25,273 nt of DNA from Pelargonium cotyledonis (GCA_036897625.1 JAYMTA010000681.1:1-25273), one strand, 5' to 3'. Numbered from the stretch's first letter, positions 8,612 through 18,689 are shown. Program-made: numbers and translations. The notes: a model not told the origin generated them from the sequence alone.

Positions 8612-11461
8612 CTAAACATGGTAACCCGAGAAAGTAAATCCTCGACCAACAAATTCACCTGCACAGTACCATGCATAGCACTCTAGCCCAAACAGAGCAG
8701 CGATGCCAGCATCCTCAATCTTTAGTTCCTGCCTGTTCTTCCAGATATGCTTCACATGATCAACCTCCTTCCAAAAGGCTTCGTTTCTTCGTGGAATACT
8801 GTTCAACAATAGCAAATGAGATATATTGACCATATAATAAACATGAGCACATGAAAAAACTTGCATACAGCAACTCTAACTACCATATGTATACAATGAT
8901 GTTATATTCATTTGATCAAAATGATGATCCAAAATAATTAAGGTAGCGACTGAATTAGAATTTTGATGAAAACGGGACATTTACATCACTAGATTATGTT
9001 GTTTGATTAAATTAAGAGGTGGACATACGAACTATTCTCAATTAAATTGTTGTTTGGTTCACTGGTTTACAAAACCAAAGAATTTATTAGAAAATGACAC
9101 TGATCAAATTATTCAGACTTTCAGAAAGTAATTAAATAACTATGCATCTTTTTGGATCGAAATTCAAAATTGTGTTCCTCTCAAAATATAATAGTCATAT
9201 CACTTCAATCACTCATTTGAACACAAAGTTGTGATATTTTTTCTCCTTTTGCCTATTTCCCCATATTTTTCGCATATAAATTTAATAATTTCCTCCTCCA
9301 AAACTACATTCAATAACAAAGAATCATCCCAAATCAGACGTTCGAGCACAAAGTTACAAATTTGTCAAATGTAGGTTGTAGCCTAGAAGAGTGAAGAAAT
9401 GAGAATGGAAATCTCAAACAATCCATCTTAGAAGGGAATCATTTTATTCATAAGCAAGGGAATGAGAATTTGAATGAAAATGAAGGGTTTGTAATCCAAA
9501 CATCAATGGAAATCTTATTCTCATTCTTCATTTTCCAACCCCAAACGAAATCATAATCCAAACACTACCTAAGTTTTTCTGTGTGTGTGTGTGTGTGTGA
9601 GTGAGTGAGAGAGAGAGAGCTCTGCTTTTATGAAGAAGTATTTCCATTTTACAGGAGCTTCAATGAAGACTTCCACTAATATGTGCAGGCTTAAATACTA
9701 GTATAATGCAATATTAAACAAGTTGTAAAGAACATTCCCAGCTTTTAAGATGGATGCGTGCTAAATAAAGGAGTATATCAGAAAATCTAGGTTCCCTGGT
9801 AGAAAGTTTAATGTCAGCTAGGGTACTCAGCTGGAAGGAGAAATATAAAGAATGAAAGATACCTAATAACTATGATAGCTCATCATTGATATGCGTCTGC
9901 TGTAGGCATAATGACTTGGTGCTGGCAAACATTAGAATAATTTATTGTTCGCATTGATTCTAGGTTCCCAGGTTAGATGCATGTTCCACTAGATTACTAG
10001 GATTTGGTGAGGATAACTTTTGCTGTAGAAATTGTTTAGAGGGATTATACTATTTTCGTTATTATGTAAAATAAGCACCCAAATTCATGGGGGAGAATGA
10101 AAAGTCAATCAAAACATCGAACTAGTTACTAATCTTGTACTGCATATGCATATTCAGTGTATGCTAGAACATGGATGATAAGTTTGATTTTTCAAAAGGA
10201 GTATGCAATTCATTCCGCGGAAAAATTAAGAAAAGATGCACACAATACCACATAGCAAATGCATCTTCCAGATGATATAAGCTTGTCAGAAGAAAAGGTA
10301 TATATGCTTATAAAAAAAAGTTTTTCTTGTATTACATGCAATCTCGGGAAAGCTAGAATATGTATAGATGACTGAATTTATTTTTCAAAAGGAGTATGCA
10401 TTTCATTTCTGAGAAAGAGTGAAAAGAATATATGCACACAACATAAAATGCTACACTGTAAACATCCGGGGATGCATATCTTCCAAATATGATAAGCTAA
10501 GTATAAAAGGAAATGAAGTTAATTTAGTTATATTCTATAGACACCATTGAGATACAGTGAGTGACATGCAATCTGAATCTTTTGCTGAATACTAGTTTAT
10601 TTGAACAGCTAAGGAACTTCTAATGGTTAATAGATACAACCAAGCATTTTACAATTAAAAACTGTGAGAAGATTCAAGCCCACATTTTAAAACCTTAACA
10701 TCTGCTCATCTGGTGATATAACTTCCAACCAAAAGAGCCCCATTACTTAACAATTACATCCAAGTAAGAAGGACCAATCACGGTGATATCCTAATTCTTA
10801 ACGCACCAATCTCGCTAGACCATTCCCATGGAGATTCACATATAAGAAGGCTAAACATAGATGCATTATAACAGAAGGAGCAATGCTGAATATTAAATAC
10901 AGGCCACTCAAGCCAAACAAAATCAAAATTAATCTAAAAGTCTTAGTCCAGAACTGCCAAAACTAGGGACAAATGAGACCAAACAAATGTTTAACCAATT
11001 CAACTAAGATCAAGAAAACCACCAGCTCCATTTCACACTGGTGTGGTGTTCTTGAATAATTGCGAAATATGTTGAACACATAACACTAGTAGGGCTGTAC
11101 ACGAACTTACGAACTATGAATTCTCATACTTAAATATTCGATGTCTTAAATGACCACAACAAAGTAATAAGACAACAGCCACTCAGAACAAGTAATTTCA
11201 CCAGAATTCAATTAATTTACAATATTAAACTGCAAGCTAATTGGATGAGTTGGAATTCTAACCAGATAAAGTGACTAACCTTGCCAAACGAGTGTAAAAC
11301 AATTGCTTTGCCAAGAGATTGCATTTCTCAACAGTTGCCGGTTCCTGGATGTAATGCTTGTTCTGTTCCAAAAGCTGCTTGTAGTAGGCACTTCCATACT
11401 TGGTCACAAACTGAGAGGCCTGAGTAAACTTGGATTGCAATTGACCCAACTTGGATGCCAT
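8612..11461 (-). CDS. Mitochondrial ATP synthase subunit g (two coding exons, 122 aa)
   Basis: Subunit g belongs to the membrane-embedded Fo part of the mitochondrial ATP synthase and, from work in yeast, helps dimerise the complex and shape cristae. Exon 1 is 11461-11280 (60 codons plus two bases), intron 11279-8799 (GT-AG, about 2.5 kb), exon 2 is 8798-8612. The joint restores a Ser codon (TRLA-S-IPRR). Exon 1 holds YYKQLLEQNKHYIQEPATVE; exon 2 holds FWKEVDHVKHIWKN, EDAGIAALFGLECYAWYCAG and GRGFTFSGYHV. The C-terminal half is a membrane helix with a GxxxG motif (GEFVG), which in yeast is needed for dimer contacts. Length and sequence match Arabidopsis subunit g (about 122 aa) closely. There is no cleavable presequence, as usual for this subunit. 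The start is the first ATG, and the N-terminus MASKL agrees with the family. Confidence 0.95.
8942..9569. mobile_element. Candidate Tourist-like MITE inside the ATP synthase g intron
   Basis: The left end GGTAGCGACTGAATTAGAATTTT (8942) resembles the right end read on the minus strand, GGTAGTGTTTGGATTATGATTTC in pieces, and both sides are flanked by TAA (8939-8941, 9570-9572). Size is 628 bp. The inverted match is short and imperfect, so the call rests on the ends and the TAA duplication. No coding capacity is seen. Confidence 0.5.
9580..9619. repeat. Compound microsatellite (TG)n-(AGTG)n-(AG)n
   Basis: About nine TG dinucleotides, then GAGTGAGTGA, then about six AG dinucleotides. It lies in the ATP synthase g intron, just outside the right end of the candidate MITE. 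Such a tract is likely to vary in length between individuals. Confidence 0.95.
10165..10510. repeat. Diverged direct duplication in the ATP synthase g intron
   Basis: Two copies of about 130-150 bp lie about 192 bp apart (roughly 10165-10298 and 10354-10510). Shared landmarks in the same order are CTAGAA, TTTTTCAAAAGGAGTATGCA, ATGCACACAA, GCATCTTCC/GCATATCTTCC, GATAAGCT and AAAAGG. The copies differ by many substitutions and small gaps, so the event is old. The rest of the intron (9620-10160 and 10511-11279) shows no gene. Confidence 0.65.
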
Positions 11462-12110
11462 TGATTCCCCAAACTAAGAACACCATCAAACAAAATAGAA
11501 AATTTCAACTTTTGAAATAGAACTAAACATTTCTCAATAAAATACTTCAATTCACCAAAATTTTCAGGAAAACAAACCATTAATAATTCATTAAAAAAAA
11601 TGTTCATTCAAAGTACGCTTATTTGTGCATGAAGGAGGGCAAACACAGGATCAACCATAAGTTTCCGAGAATCATAAATACGCAGGAATAAAAAACATGA
11701 CCAAAAAAAAAAAAAAAAACTAAAAACTAAAACTAAAACCTCAAACAAACCATTTTTTGCACTAACTGATGATGCCATCACCACTAAACATAAATTAATG
11801 ACATAAATGGAAAATTAACTCCAGCCACGTAAAAACAATACCAATGTAAACAATGGAGGACGCGAGATCGTGAAGAATCGATCGATCTCTGAGCACAAGG
11901 AAGCGAAAACCAAATCACGGCAGGAAAATAAAAAAACAGGTAAATCTGTAGATTTGCGTAGAAAAAAATATATAATGTAGATGGAGAAATGAGATGAATT
12001 ACCTAATTGCGAGTTTCAGAGTTGTTGATGAAGAAACAGTGCGTGTAGGGTTTTTGTGAGTCTGTATTGCATTGGACTGCAAGAAGGAAAAGAAATAAAC
12101 CTCTCTTTCT
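11462..12110 (-). promoter_or_regulatory. 5' leader of ATP synthase g with probable 5'UTR intron and telo-box
   Basis: On the minus strand, a donor CAATTAG|GTAATT at 12003/12002 and an acceptor TTCTTAG|TTTGGG at 11475-11474/11473 bracket an AT-rich stretch of about 530 bp directly before the ATG. This fits a leader intron. The leader exon (about 12100-12003) contains CCCTCTCT-like pyrimidine runs and a telo-box AAACCCTA (minus strand, 12053-12046). Telo-boxes are common in promoters and leaders of plant genes for translation and mitochondrial proteins. Splice sites are inferred from consensus only. Confidence 0.6.
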
Positions 12111-12265
12111 CTCTCTTCGGGTTTTGCTATTCTGCTTCTGCGGTAACTTCTCTGCTGTGTACCGCTTCACCCACTACTATCTCACCATCTCACTTCTCAA
12201 ATAATTAGATGATAAATTTTCAACCGAGAAAAATATGTTCCTACTAAGTTTTCAAATTAAATAAA

Positions 12266-12453
12266 GAGTATCAGTTGACTGTTTATATCAGTTGCAGCTT
12301 AATTAAGATAATGAGGTGATGATACTTCATCAAATTTTACTTATACACACTCAAGTGAATTTGTGGTAACGGAACAATCCGTTTGGATCCATGATTTTAA
12401 ATGAGTTGTCATTACCTCATTAGTGCAACTGATATAAAGTCAACTGATGCTCC
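12266..12453. mobile_element. Short fold-back MITE upstream of the ATP synthase g gene
   Basis: The left arm ATCAGTTGACTGTTTATATCAG, continuing TTGCA and TAATGAGGT, is matched by the right arm in reverse complement: ATCAGTTGACTTTATATCAG, TTGCA, TAATGAGGT. The arms are about 50 bp each with small gaps and enclose about 90 bp. Possible flanking duplications (TTAAATAAA at about 12257-12265 and 12462-12470) are not exactly at the arm ends, so the family is unassigned. It lies about 150 bp upstream of the likely leader of the minus-strand gene. Confidence 0.68.
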
Positions 12454-12599
12454 CATTATTCTTAAATAAAATAGTTTATATAATCAAATTGAAGCTGAAA
12501 TAAAATTTTAAATAGGTTTTTTTTATATAAAGGAAATAGGTTATTAGTAACTATAACATAAATAAATAAAGAGTAAAATGTGTATAAAAAAACTCTACA

Positions 12600-13130
12600 T
12601 TTTTTTTTTCAAACGACGCCGTTAGGTTGAATGTAACGAAATAAAAACACACACACACACACACACACAACGTTTTATTTTTTTAGTTTCATTGAACCAA
12701 AACTACGTAGTTTTGGCATGGAATCTTCCTCTAAATTTCCAAAGAACAAACAAAATTACAACATCGTTTTGGTTCAATGAAACGAAAAAAAAATAATAAA
12801 ACGATGCTTTTTGTTTTGTTTCATTAAACCAAAACGACATCTTTTGAAGAAAAAAAAACACTGTATTTTTGTTTTGTTTTTTTTTTTTTTTTTTGCAGAT
12901 ATGAGATGACGTGGCAAGATTTAGTGACATGACATGGTGGCATGGCGAGAGGTGCTGACGTGAAAGTGGTGACATGGCATGGCAGTGGTAACGTGTTAGT
13001 TTTGATTTGAAGTAGCATGTCAGTAGACTAAAAAAAACAAGCAAATTCAGGAGACTGAAATGAAGCAAAACTCTAATTTATGACTAAACCTAAAAAATGA
13101 ACAAATTCAGGAGATCTACGAAGATATTAC
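12600..13130. repeat. Dispersed-repeat-like block with alternating 18-mers and TGACRTGGCA-like motifs
   Basis: An 18-mer GTTTCATTGAACCAAAAC occurs at 12686-12703, inverted at 12766-12783, and again direct with one change at 12818-12835. After a poly(T) run (about 12877-12894) come GACGTGGCA, GACATGACATGG, GGCATGGCG, TGACGTGAA and GACATGGCATGGCAG between 12909 and 12985. The final part has two AACAAATTCAGGAGA-like copies (13041, 13100). This resembles dispersed repeats common in plant genomes; open frames here are low-complexity shadows. Confidence 0.5.
12646..12669. repeat. (AC)n microsatellite
   Basis: About twelve AC units in a row. It lies at the left edge of a repeat-rich stretch and shows no link to a gene. 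Confidence 0.95.
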
Positions 13131-13885
13131 CCTATTTGTATTCTTAATTTTCCACCATTTATAATTTTCATAAACATTTATAACAATTTCTTTTTTACTA
13201 TTTTAGTGTCATCATTTTTGATTCAATATTCATGAACTGGTGTGTGTAGTACTCATATGACGACTTGCACATCAATATATATTTATAATTCTTTTACAAT
13301 ACTCATCGAGTGTTCCATACATGCAACAACAGCAAAAATCAATTCAATTGATTAACATAAACTGTTTATCTTATGTTTCAAAGTAACTCATCTTAAACAG
13401 AAAAATATTCAATTCAAATTAAAGTTATCTCTAACCATGTTCATGCACTTATTTAACTCGGATCAACGCAATCACACTATAATGATCTTATTGTTCACAC
13501 GTTAGGGAAGTTGATATATTTGTTCCAAATCTGGTGATGTCTTGGGTTTTTGAATATTTGAGTTTTGAGTAAAGCTTCTGGAACTTGCACAAGAGAAACG
13601 CACTATTAAGCAAAAAATTAGACGTACTTGCAAAAAACTATCACGCGCATGAGTTTAAAAATCTCAATCGAGAGAGTTGAAAAAAACAAGGGTGCAAGTG
13701 CAACATCAAGGGCCATGTCGTGGCATGTTTGCATGGCTAGCTCCCTGAGAATTCTCGAGCCAGTGACGTCAAGGGCCATGTTGCGGCACAACTTCCGTCG
13801 CCAAGGAGAGATTCATTCCAATGGTCATCTTGTCCTCAGAGTCAACTACATTTTGTGCTAATTCCCATCACCCCCATAAGTAGAC
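13131..13885. other. No gene recognised
   Basis: AT-rich sequence with no protein match on either strand. A 77-codon open frame at 13628-13861 has no recognisable domain. The only pattern is a short direct repeat, TCAAGGGCCATGTCGTGGCA near 13707 and TCAAGGGCCATGTTGCGGCA near 13769. Confidence 0.5.
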
Positions 13886-13888
13886 TAA

Positions 13889-14914
13889 GGCTTTGTTTGA
13901 GTTATCTATTTCAATTGTATATAAAGGTAAAATGCCTATAGAGGTAACTGGAAGGAGGTAAAATATCTGTATAGAAAACAGGTTTTGTTTAGTAAACCAT
14001 ATCTGGAAGGAGGTTGAAATTGAATTTTGGATTATGAGATTGTTTTGTAAAATTGTCTGAAAGTAAGAGTGTTTTTTTCTTATCAGCCTGAAAGTAAGAG
14101 TGTTGTTTTGAATTGACTAAAATACCCTTAGACTTAAAGATGATGAACTTTGTATTGACTAATTTTTGCGCCTATGACAAATTATTAAGTAATTTTGAGA
14201 CACTCAATTGCATATTTGTGATCAATGTTACCGTCTTACGCAATACATTGACTCATCAATTTTGTTTGAGTGCTTATATATGTATTCAAATAGAGCATTA
14301 GTGGTATCCTTGTGCATCTTCATGTTCAAGGTCAACCCATGACTTACTACGGTCGACCTACAATAAGGAAATGAAGGTCTACTTTTGGCACATCTTGGTT
14401 GACCGATAACATAAGTAACAATTCATAAATATTTAACTATGCGGTCGACCCATATACATACAGGTCGACCGACTATTGGTCCACTTATACACATATAGGT
14501 CGACCACAAACACTATAAAACGTGTCTACCATAATTCTGAGGTCGACCATACCATATTTTGGGTCGATTTCACTGTGTATTTTTGATTGATTAACTTAAA
14601 CAAATCACAACTCTCTCTTTGCAACTTTCTCTTTATCTACAACTCTCCCTCTCTGTATAGCAATCTATCTATGCAACTATTCTCTTTTCACTCTTTGGTT
14701 TGAAGGGTATTTTTGGGTGAATGTTTCCCATAGGAGCTACGATGATCCGTGTAAGAGCCTCGCACCTCCTGTGGAGAAAGCTCCAGTAGGAGCTCATGTA
14801 TGCCCTATTCTCTATAGACAACAACTACCGTGCATTAGTAGCCAAACATTTTCTTCCTAATTTGTCTATAGACATTGCTTCTGTAAGAGGTAAGTAGACT
14901 ACCCAAACAAGGCC
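13889..14914. mobile_element. Candidate 1-kb non-autonomous Harbinger-like element
   Basis: The left end GGCTTTGTTTGAGTTATCTA (13889) resembles the right end on the minus strand, GGCCTTGTTTGGGTAGTCTA (ending 14914). This is the GGCCTTGTTTGG-type end of Tourist/Harbinger elements. The flanks are TAA on the left and TAT on the right, so the expected 3-bp duplication is imperfect. No transposase frame is present. The inside contains the GGTCGACC cluster described separately and a pyrimidine-rich stretch (14608-14690). Confidence 0.55.
14351..14569. repeat. Cluster of GGTCGACC palindromes
   Basis: The 8-bp palindrome GGTCGACC occurs exactly at 14351, 14443, 14463, 14498 and 14541, with near copies at 14397 (GGTTGACC) and 14562 (GGTCGATT). 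Surroundings are AT-rich, so five exact copies in about 200 bases are far above chance. The spacers are irregular (12 to 84 bases) and not clearly repeated, apart from short CATATACATA/ACACATATA similarity. Confidence 0.9.
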
Positions 14915-15175
14915 TATGTCACATCATCAAATAACAAAAATTAGAATTGAAAAAAAAAAGGTTATTATATATCTTATTTTCAAATTAACAATATCAAACA
15001 ATCTAGGATCTCTTCCCTTTTTCTTGGACCTCGCCAGTCCGAGGGTTGATGCGGTCATCCAAACTTTCTAGGGCAAACAAGGTTTGGAGTGGAGGCCCAC
15101 CCCTTGAGAACGAGGGCTAGATCTCTTGTGAGGAGTGATTGTCGGCAATATTCTTGCGACGAGGAGGAGCCATTA
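14915..15175. other. Spacer; nothing recognised
   Basis: AT-rich at first, then a more GC-rich part (15003-15170) without a convincing protein frame on either strand. It separates the Harbinger-like element from the LTR fossil. Confidence 0.4.
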
Positions 15176-16740
15176 TGTTTCTTAACTCGTATTTTATTAT
15201 CCGACCCTAAATCATACTAAAACTAGCATATTTCATGCATTTTTATCTCTTGTTTGGGCCTACTTGTGGTTATTTGGACTTAATATTCATTTCGTGGCTC
15301 ATTCGAGTGCATTCGTTTACTTTTCATGCTTTTAGCTTGTTTTCGATAGTTTTAGTGTATATTTTGTATTTTTTTTTGCCTCTTTTACGTGCGTTGGTTA
15401 TTTATGTTGATTTTCAGGCAATTTGGAGCGCACGAGATGACCGAAACAGAGCAAAAGGACCAAAAGTCAACAACAGTCAAAGTTAGTCAACGATGGTCAA
15501 TTGGTCAAAGTTTGACCAATGTTGGGGCATCTGTAGGGTTACCCAAATTCTCAAAGCAACGTTGACTTTTTCGTGCCACCGTCATGACACATCATGGTGA
15601 GTCAGATGCCGCAGCAATTGCTCCCTAAATATCGCGACATTTGCACTATTCTAGAACCTATAAATAGGCGTCAAGTGCTTCATTTTTATTCATTCGTGAG
15701 AGAAGGAGCTGAACTTATTGGTGTGCTGCTGGAGCTTCGATTGGGAGCAATGGGGAGACGGTTTCATTGGAGTCGTCTCCCGACCCATGTGGAGCCGCCC
15801 ATGACCGGAACCGAGTGGTGACACACTCGTCTATCATTTATCGCTTTTCTTATTTTTATTCTTGCTTTTGGATTTTATCATTGTTATTATTAAACTATTT
15901 ACGTTTGGCTATGTTATAGACTTGTTAATTTGATGATTAATTCAAGCTTATGTTTGTTTGCCTATGAACTAGCATAAGCTGCCTTTTAATGTTAAGATGT
16001 GATTGTTTATGTTCTTATGCTTTGAATGGGTGATCTTATCATTATTGGGTGTGAGTTTATTTGTTATGATGATTCGTAAATGCTTAGTGCTCGTGCGTGG
16101 ATTAGCCTCCCACAAAACCCTATCTCAGTACGATCTACACCTTGACCATAGGGTAGGTCGTGCGGATCGAATCATTTAGTACGCAGGGCAATCCTTCTTC
16201 ATTCATATGCTTGAGGTTTCCCTATGCTCTTTACGAAGCCTATCACAAAGCTGGAGTGTATGTAGCCCCCCTGCAAGTAGTATTCTTGAGGGAGCAAAAT
16301 GCGCTTAGGCTAGACCTAGGATGGCGTATTCACTCATCAGACTCAGGTGAGCCTTACAAGGGACGCTCGAGTACATGAGAAGGCTAGAGTAATGAGTAAT
16401 ACACCTTATATTGGCAAGAGAATCACTTTTTAGCATAATCAACCATTTTTACATACCAATTGCATTTTATCATTACCGTGTTACACATCGACTTTTTCCT
16501 CTATTATTTCTCTAGATCAATTGTACAGTTTATTTTCTCTTTTATTTAAATGCCGCACTTATTCTTAAAACAAATCTTTTACTGCTTTCTAATTCTTTTA
16601 TTTTTCCATCTTTGAGTTTGATAGACATTTGCGTAGACCACCTTAGTCCTTATGGATATGATATTTGTACTTCCATAGTCTTGTATTACTTTAAGACACT
16701 GGTACACTTGCCAAAGGCGTGCTAGTGTTGTCGTACAGGG
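15176..16740 (+). mobile_element. Fossil LTR, probably Ty3/gypsy-type, plus strand (solo LTR or fragment)
   Basis: The layout fits a long plant LTR: a promoter-like U3 with seven TTGAC/GTCAA cores (15466-15566), a TATA box TATAAATAG (15659-15667), and a long downstream part. Its last 100 bases (about 16640-16735, CTTATGGATATGATATTTGTACT then ACACTGGTACACTTGCC in pieces) resemble the conserved end of long gypsy-type LTRs. A primer-binding-site-like GGGGAACATTGCC follows at 16742-16754. No gag or pol follows, and no second LTR lies in the window. It is an old, broken relic. Ends are approximate and no target duplication was confirmed. Confidence 0.6.
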
Positions 16741-16859
16741 TTAGGGGAACATTGCCTTGCAAAACATTCTCAAAAATGGAACTAGCTTATGTGTTTGTTT
16801 GAATTCAAGTCAAAGAAAATCTTCTTGTCTTCTTGTCCATGAATGCAAAGGTATTTTCC

Positions 16860-17345
16860 TAAGTTTTACAAATTGTTCTAAGTCTCATGTTGGTCGATCC
16901 ACTCTAGCTTGACTGGCTAGCGATCAAGTCTTGGACGATCGTCAACCTGTCGCTTGCAATGGTAAACATAACAAAGAACGATGACTCGGGGTGGTGGTTC
17001 CAGTACGCCACCTCAAGCATGAGAATGAGATCTCGGTCGGATACCACAAAGCTTTTAGAGAGCATTTTAGAGAGTGAAAGTGTATGTGTATTATGAGAGA
17101 GCTTCCCTTCTTTATGTTTAAAGAGGTATTTATAATAACTCAAGGAAGTGCCGCATGTCATCGTGTGATTGGCCGGTATCGAGGTGGACCTCACTTGGGA
17201 AGTTTGGAGCCTTTGCTGGTTGAATGGCGCATTGCGCGCTGGTCGGGCGAGGCCGACCCTTTTTGTTGTCCCGTGAGTCGGGAGCGTACGATGAAGACCT
17301 TGGAAGCCTTTATCTTGCGGGATAGCGTCCCAAGGCCTTGGTGAG
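16860..17345 (-). mobile_element. LTR-like promoter relic on the minus strand
   Basis: Read on the minus strand, a GC-rich stretch leads to a TATA-like TATAAATA (17134-17127), then AAGAAGGGAAGCTCTCTCA, repeated CTCTCTAAA-type motifs and a GACTTGATCGCTAGCCAGTC-like tail. This order (TATA, purine-rich start, CTCTC leader, GACTTGA-type motif) is typical of gypsy-type LTRs in plants. The partner LTR and internal genes are not in the window. It may belong with the GC-rich block to its right. Treated as a fossil fragment. Confidence 0.4.
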
Positions 17346-18193
17346 GCTCATGTGTGGCCGGGACGGTCCGAAGAGTGGAAGCACTTCGGAATAGCCTAGA
17401 TGGTGTTCCATCATATGGACTTGTAGCATTCATTGTCAAGTGTTCCCCACTCGGCTGGGTCATTTGAAGATGAGTCGCCACCAGGACGGAAGTTTTTGGA
17501 AGTCCTAGATGGCGAATAGATGTGGTTTGGGAACCATCTGAGATGGGTGGACGTTGCTTGTCAAGGCCATGATTGAGATGGGCCATTGATTAGCTTGGAT
17601 GAGGGCGTCCATAAGTGATGCATCCATGCCTGGATTTCTTGGGCCATCCTCGGACGGACGTCGAGCTCGGGCGACTTGGACTGTCTCGCGATGGAAGGTG
17701 TGCACGAAAGACATGGGAGTTGTGGTTGGTTTGCATTGGCGGAATGAAAGCTTGGAAAGACATCTTCCTTGGTGGGGGTGCTTGGGCGGATAGCTTCCAC
17801 GAAGGTTATCCATGGCTTGGGTGGAAGTGAGCTCGGAGGCGAATGCGAGTGCGCGGGAAGACGTAAAGGCGCCGACGGATGTGAGGCTCTCGTGAGATGA
17901 ACCATTTCCATGGCGTATGAGCACATGGATGGACATCAGGCGGATGGAGGGTTGCACATTGGCAGAAGGAGACCAGGCGAGCGCAGAAGCTTAGGCAGTC
18001 CATGGGCGAGCATGGGAAAGATCTTAAAAGCCTTGGACGAGGCATTGAAGGTCGTGGCATGGCTTGGGCGAAACTTGGATGGCCAAGGAAGGATGGCTAA
18101 TAAATTTTGGCGGGCCACGAAAAGATAGTAGATAAGCTCAGGTGGAAGAGGATCGCCATGTACGGACGTTTGTACTGGCCAATCCTATTTTTG
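17346..18193. other. GC-rich block without a recognised gene
   Basis: This block is clearly richer in G and C than its AT-rich surroundings. Several open frames overlap on both strands (for example 17505-17957 minus), but none shows a domain. Frames open on both strands at once are expected in GC-rich, stop-poor DNA. It may be U3 sequence of the adjacent LTR relic or unrelated repeat DNA. Confidence 0.4.
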
Positions 18194-18560
18194 GCCGCCA
18201 AGCGATATTGAATGCTATAGAAGGCTTCCAGGCGACCATTGGCGTTGGGGGCGTAGAATGGACTTGGGTGCCACCAAATGATGTTGGATGTCGTCGATGG
18301 CTTCGGAGGCAGCCATTGGCTTTAGGCGCACCACAAGGGCTTCGGCGGCGGCCAATGGACTTGGGCGTCGACAAGTGATGTTGGATGTTGCCGACAGCTT
18401 CAGAGACGACCATTGGTGTTGGGCTCCAACAATGGAATTGGGCGCCACCAAGCGATGTTGGATATCACCGACAATTTCGGAGGCGACCATTGGTTTTAGG
18501 CGCGCACATTAGATTTGGGTGTTGCCAAGCGATGTTAGATGTCACCGACGGTTTCATAGG
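18194..18560. repeat. 77-bp tandem repeat, about 4.5 copies
   Basis: Units begin at 18194, 18270, 18367, 18444 and 18521 (last one partial). Lengths are 76, 97, 77 and 77 bases; the 97-base unit has about 20 extra bases near its end. Each unit starts GCCACCAAGCGATGTTGGAT or a variant, has CGACCATTGG in the middle and ends GGACTTGGGC or a variant. Copies differ at many positions, so the array is not young. All six frames are shadows. Confidence 0.9.
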
Positions 18561-18689
18561 TGAGTCTTGTGCCGTTTCGGTTTCTAGGACATATGATTTC
18601 ATGTCGGACTTCATAGTTGTGAGCTTGGTGATGTGGTGCTTGGGCGCCACGTGTTGGGTTTTCATTTGTTTTCAAACTTCTAATTTTTT

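Noticed and set aside
12703-13068. 121-codon minus-strand open frame
   Set aside because: It is driven by poly(A)/poly(T) runs and the 18-mer repeats; composition is dominated by Lys, Phe and Cys/His from repeats, with no domain.
13628-13861. 77-codon plus-strand open frame
   Set aside because: No recognisable domain, no splice or promoter context, and part of it is a short direct repeat.
17505-17957. 150-codon minus-strand open frame and overlapping frames on both strands
   Set aside because: Several frames are open on both strands in GC-rich DNA with few stops; none has a recognisable domain or splice context.
18138-18512. Open frames across the 77-bp array that look like repeated peptides
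   Set aside because: The peptide repeats only reflect the DNA repeat; unit lengths of 76 and 97 do not keep one frame, so a coding role is unlikely.
18194-18560. Possible CRISPR-like array
   Set aside because: Units are contiguous 77-bp tandem copies with no unique spacers, in a plant nuclear context.
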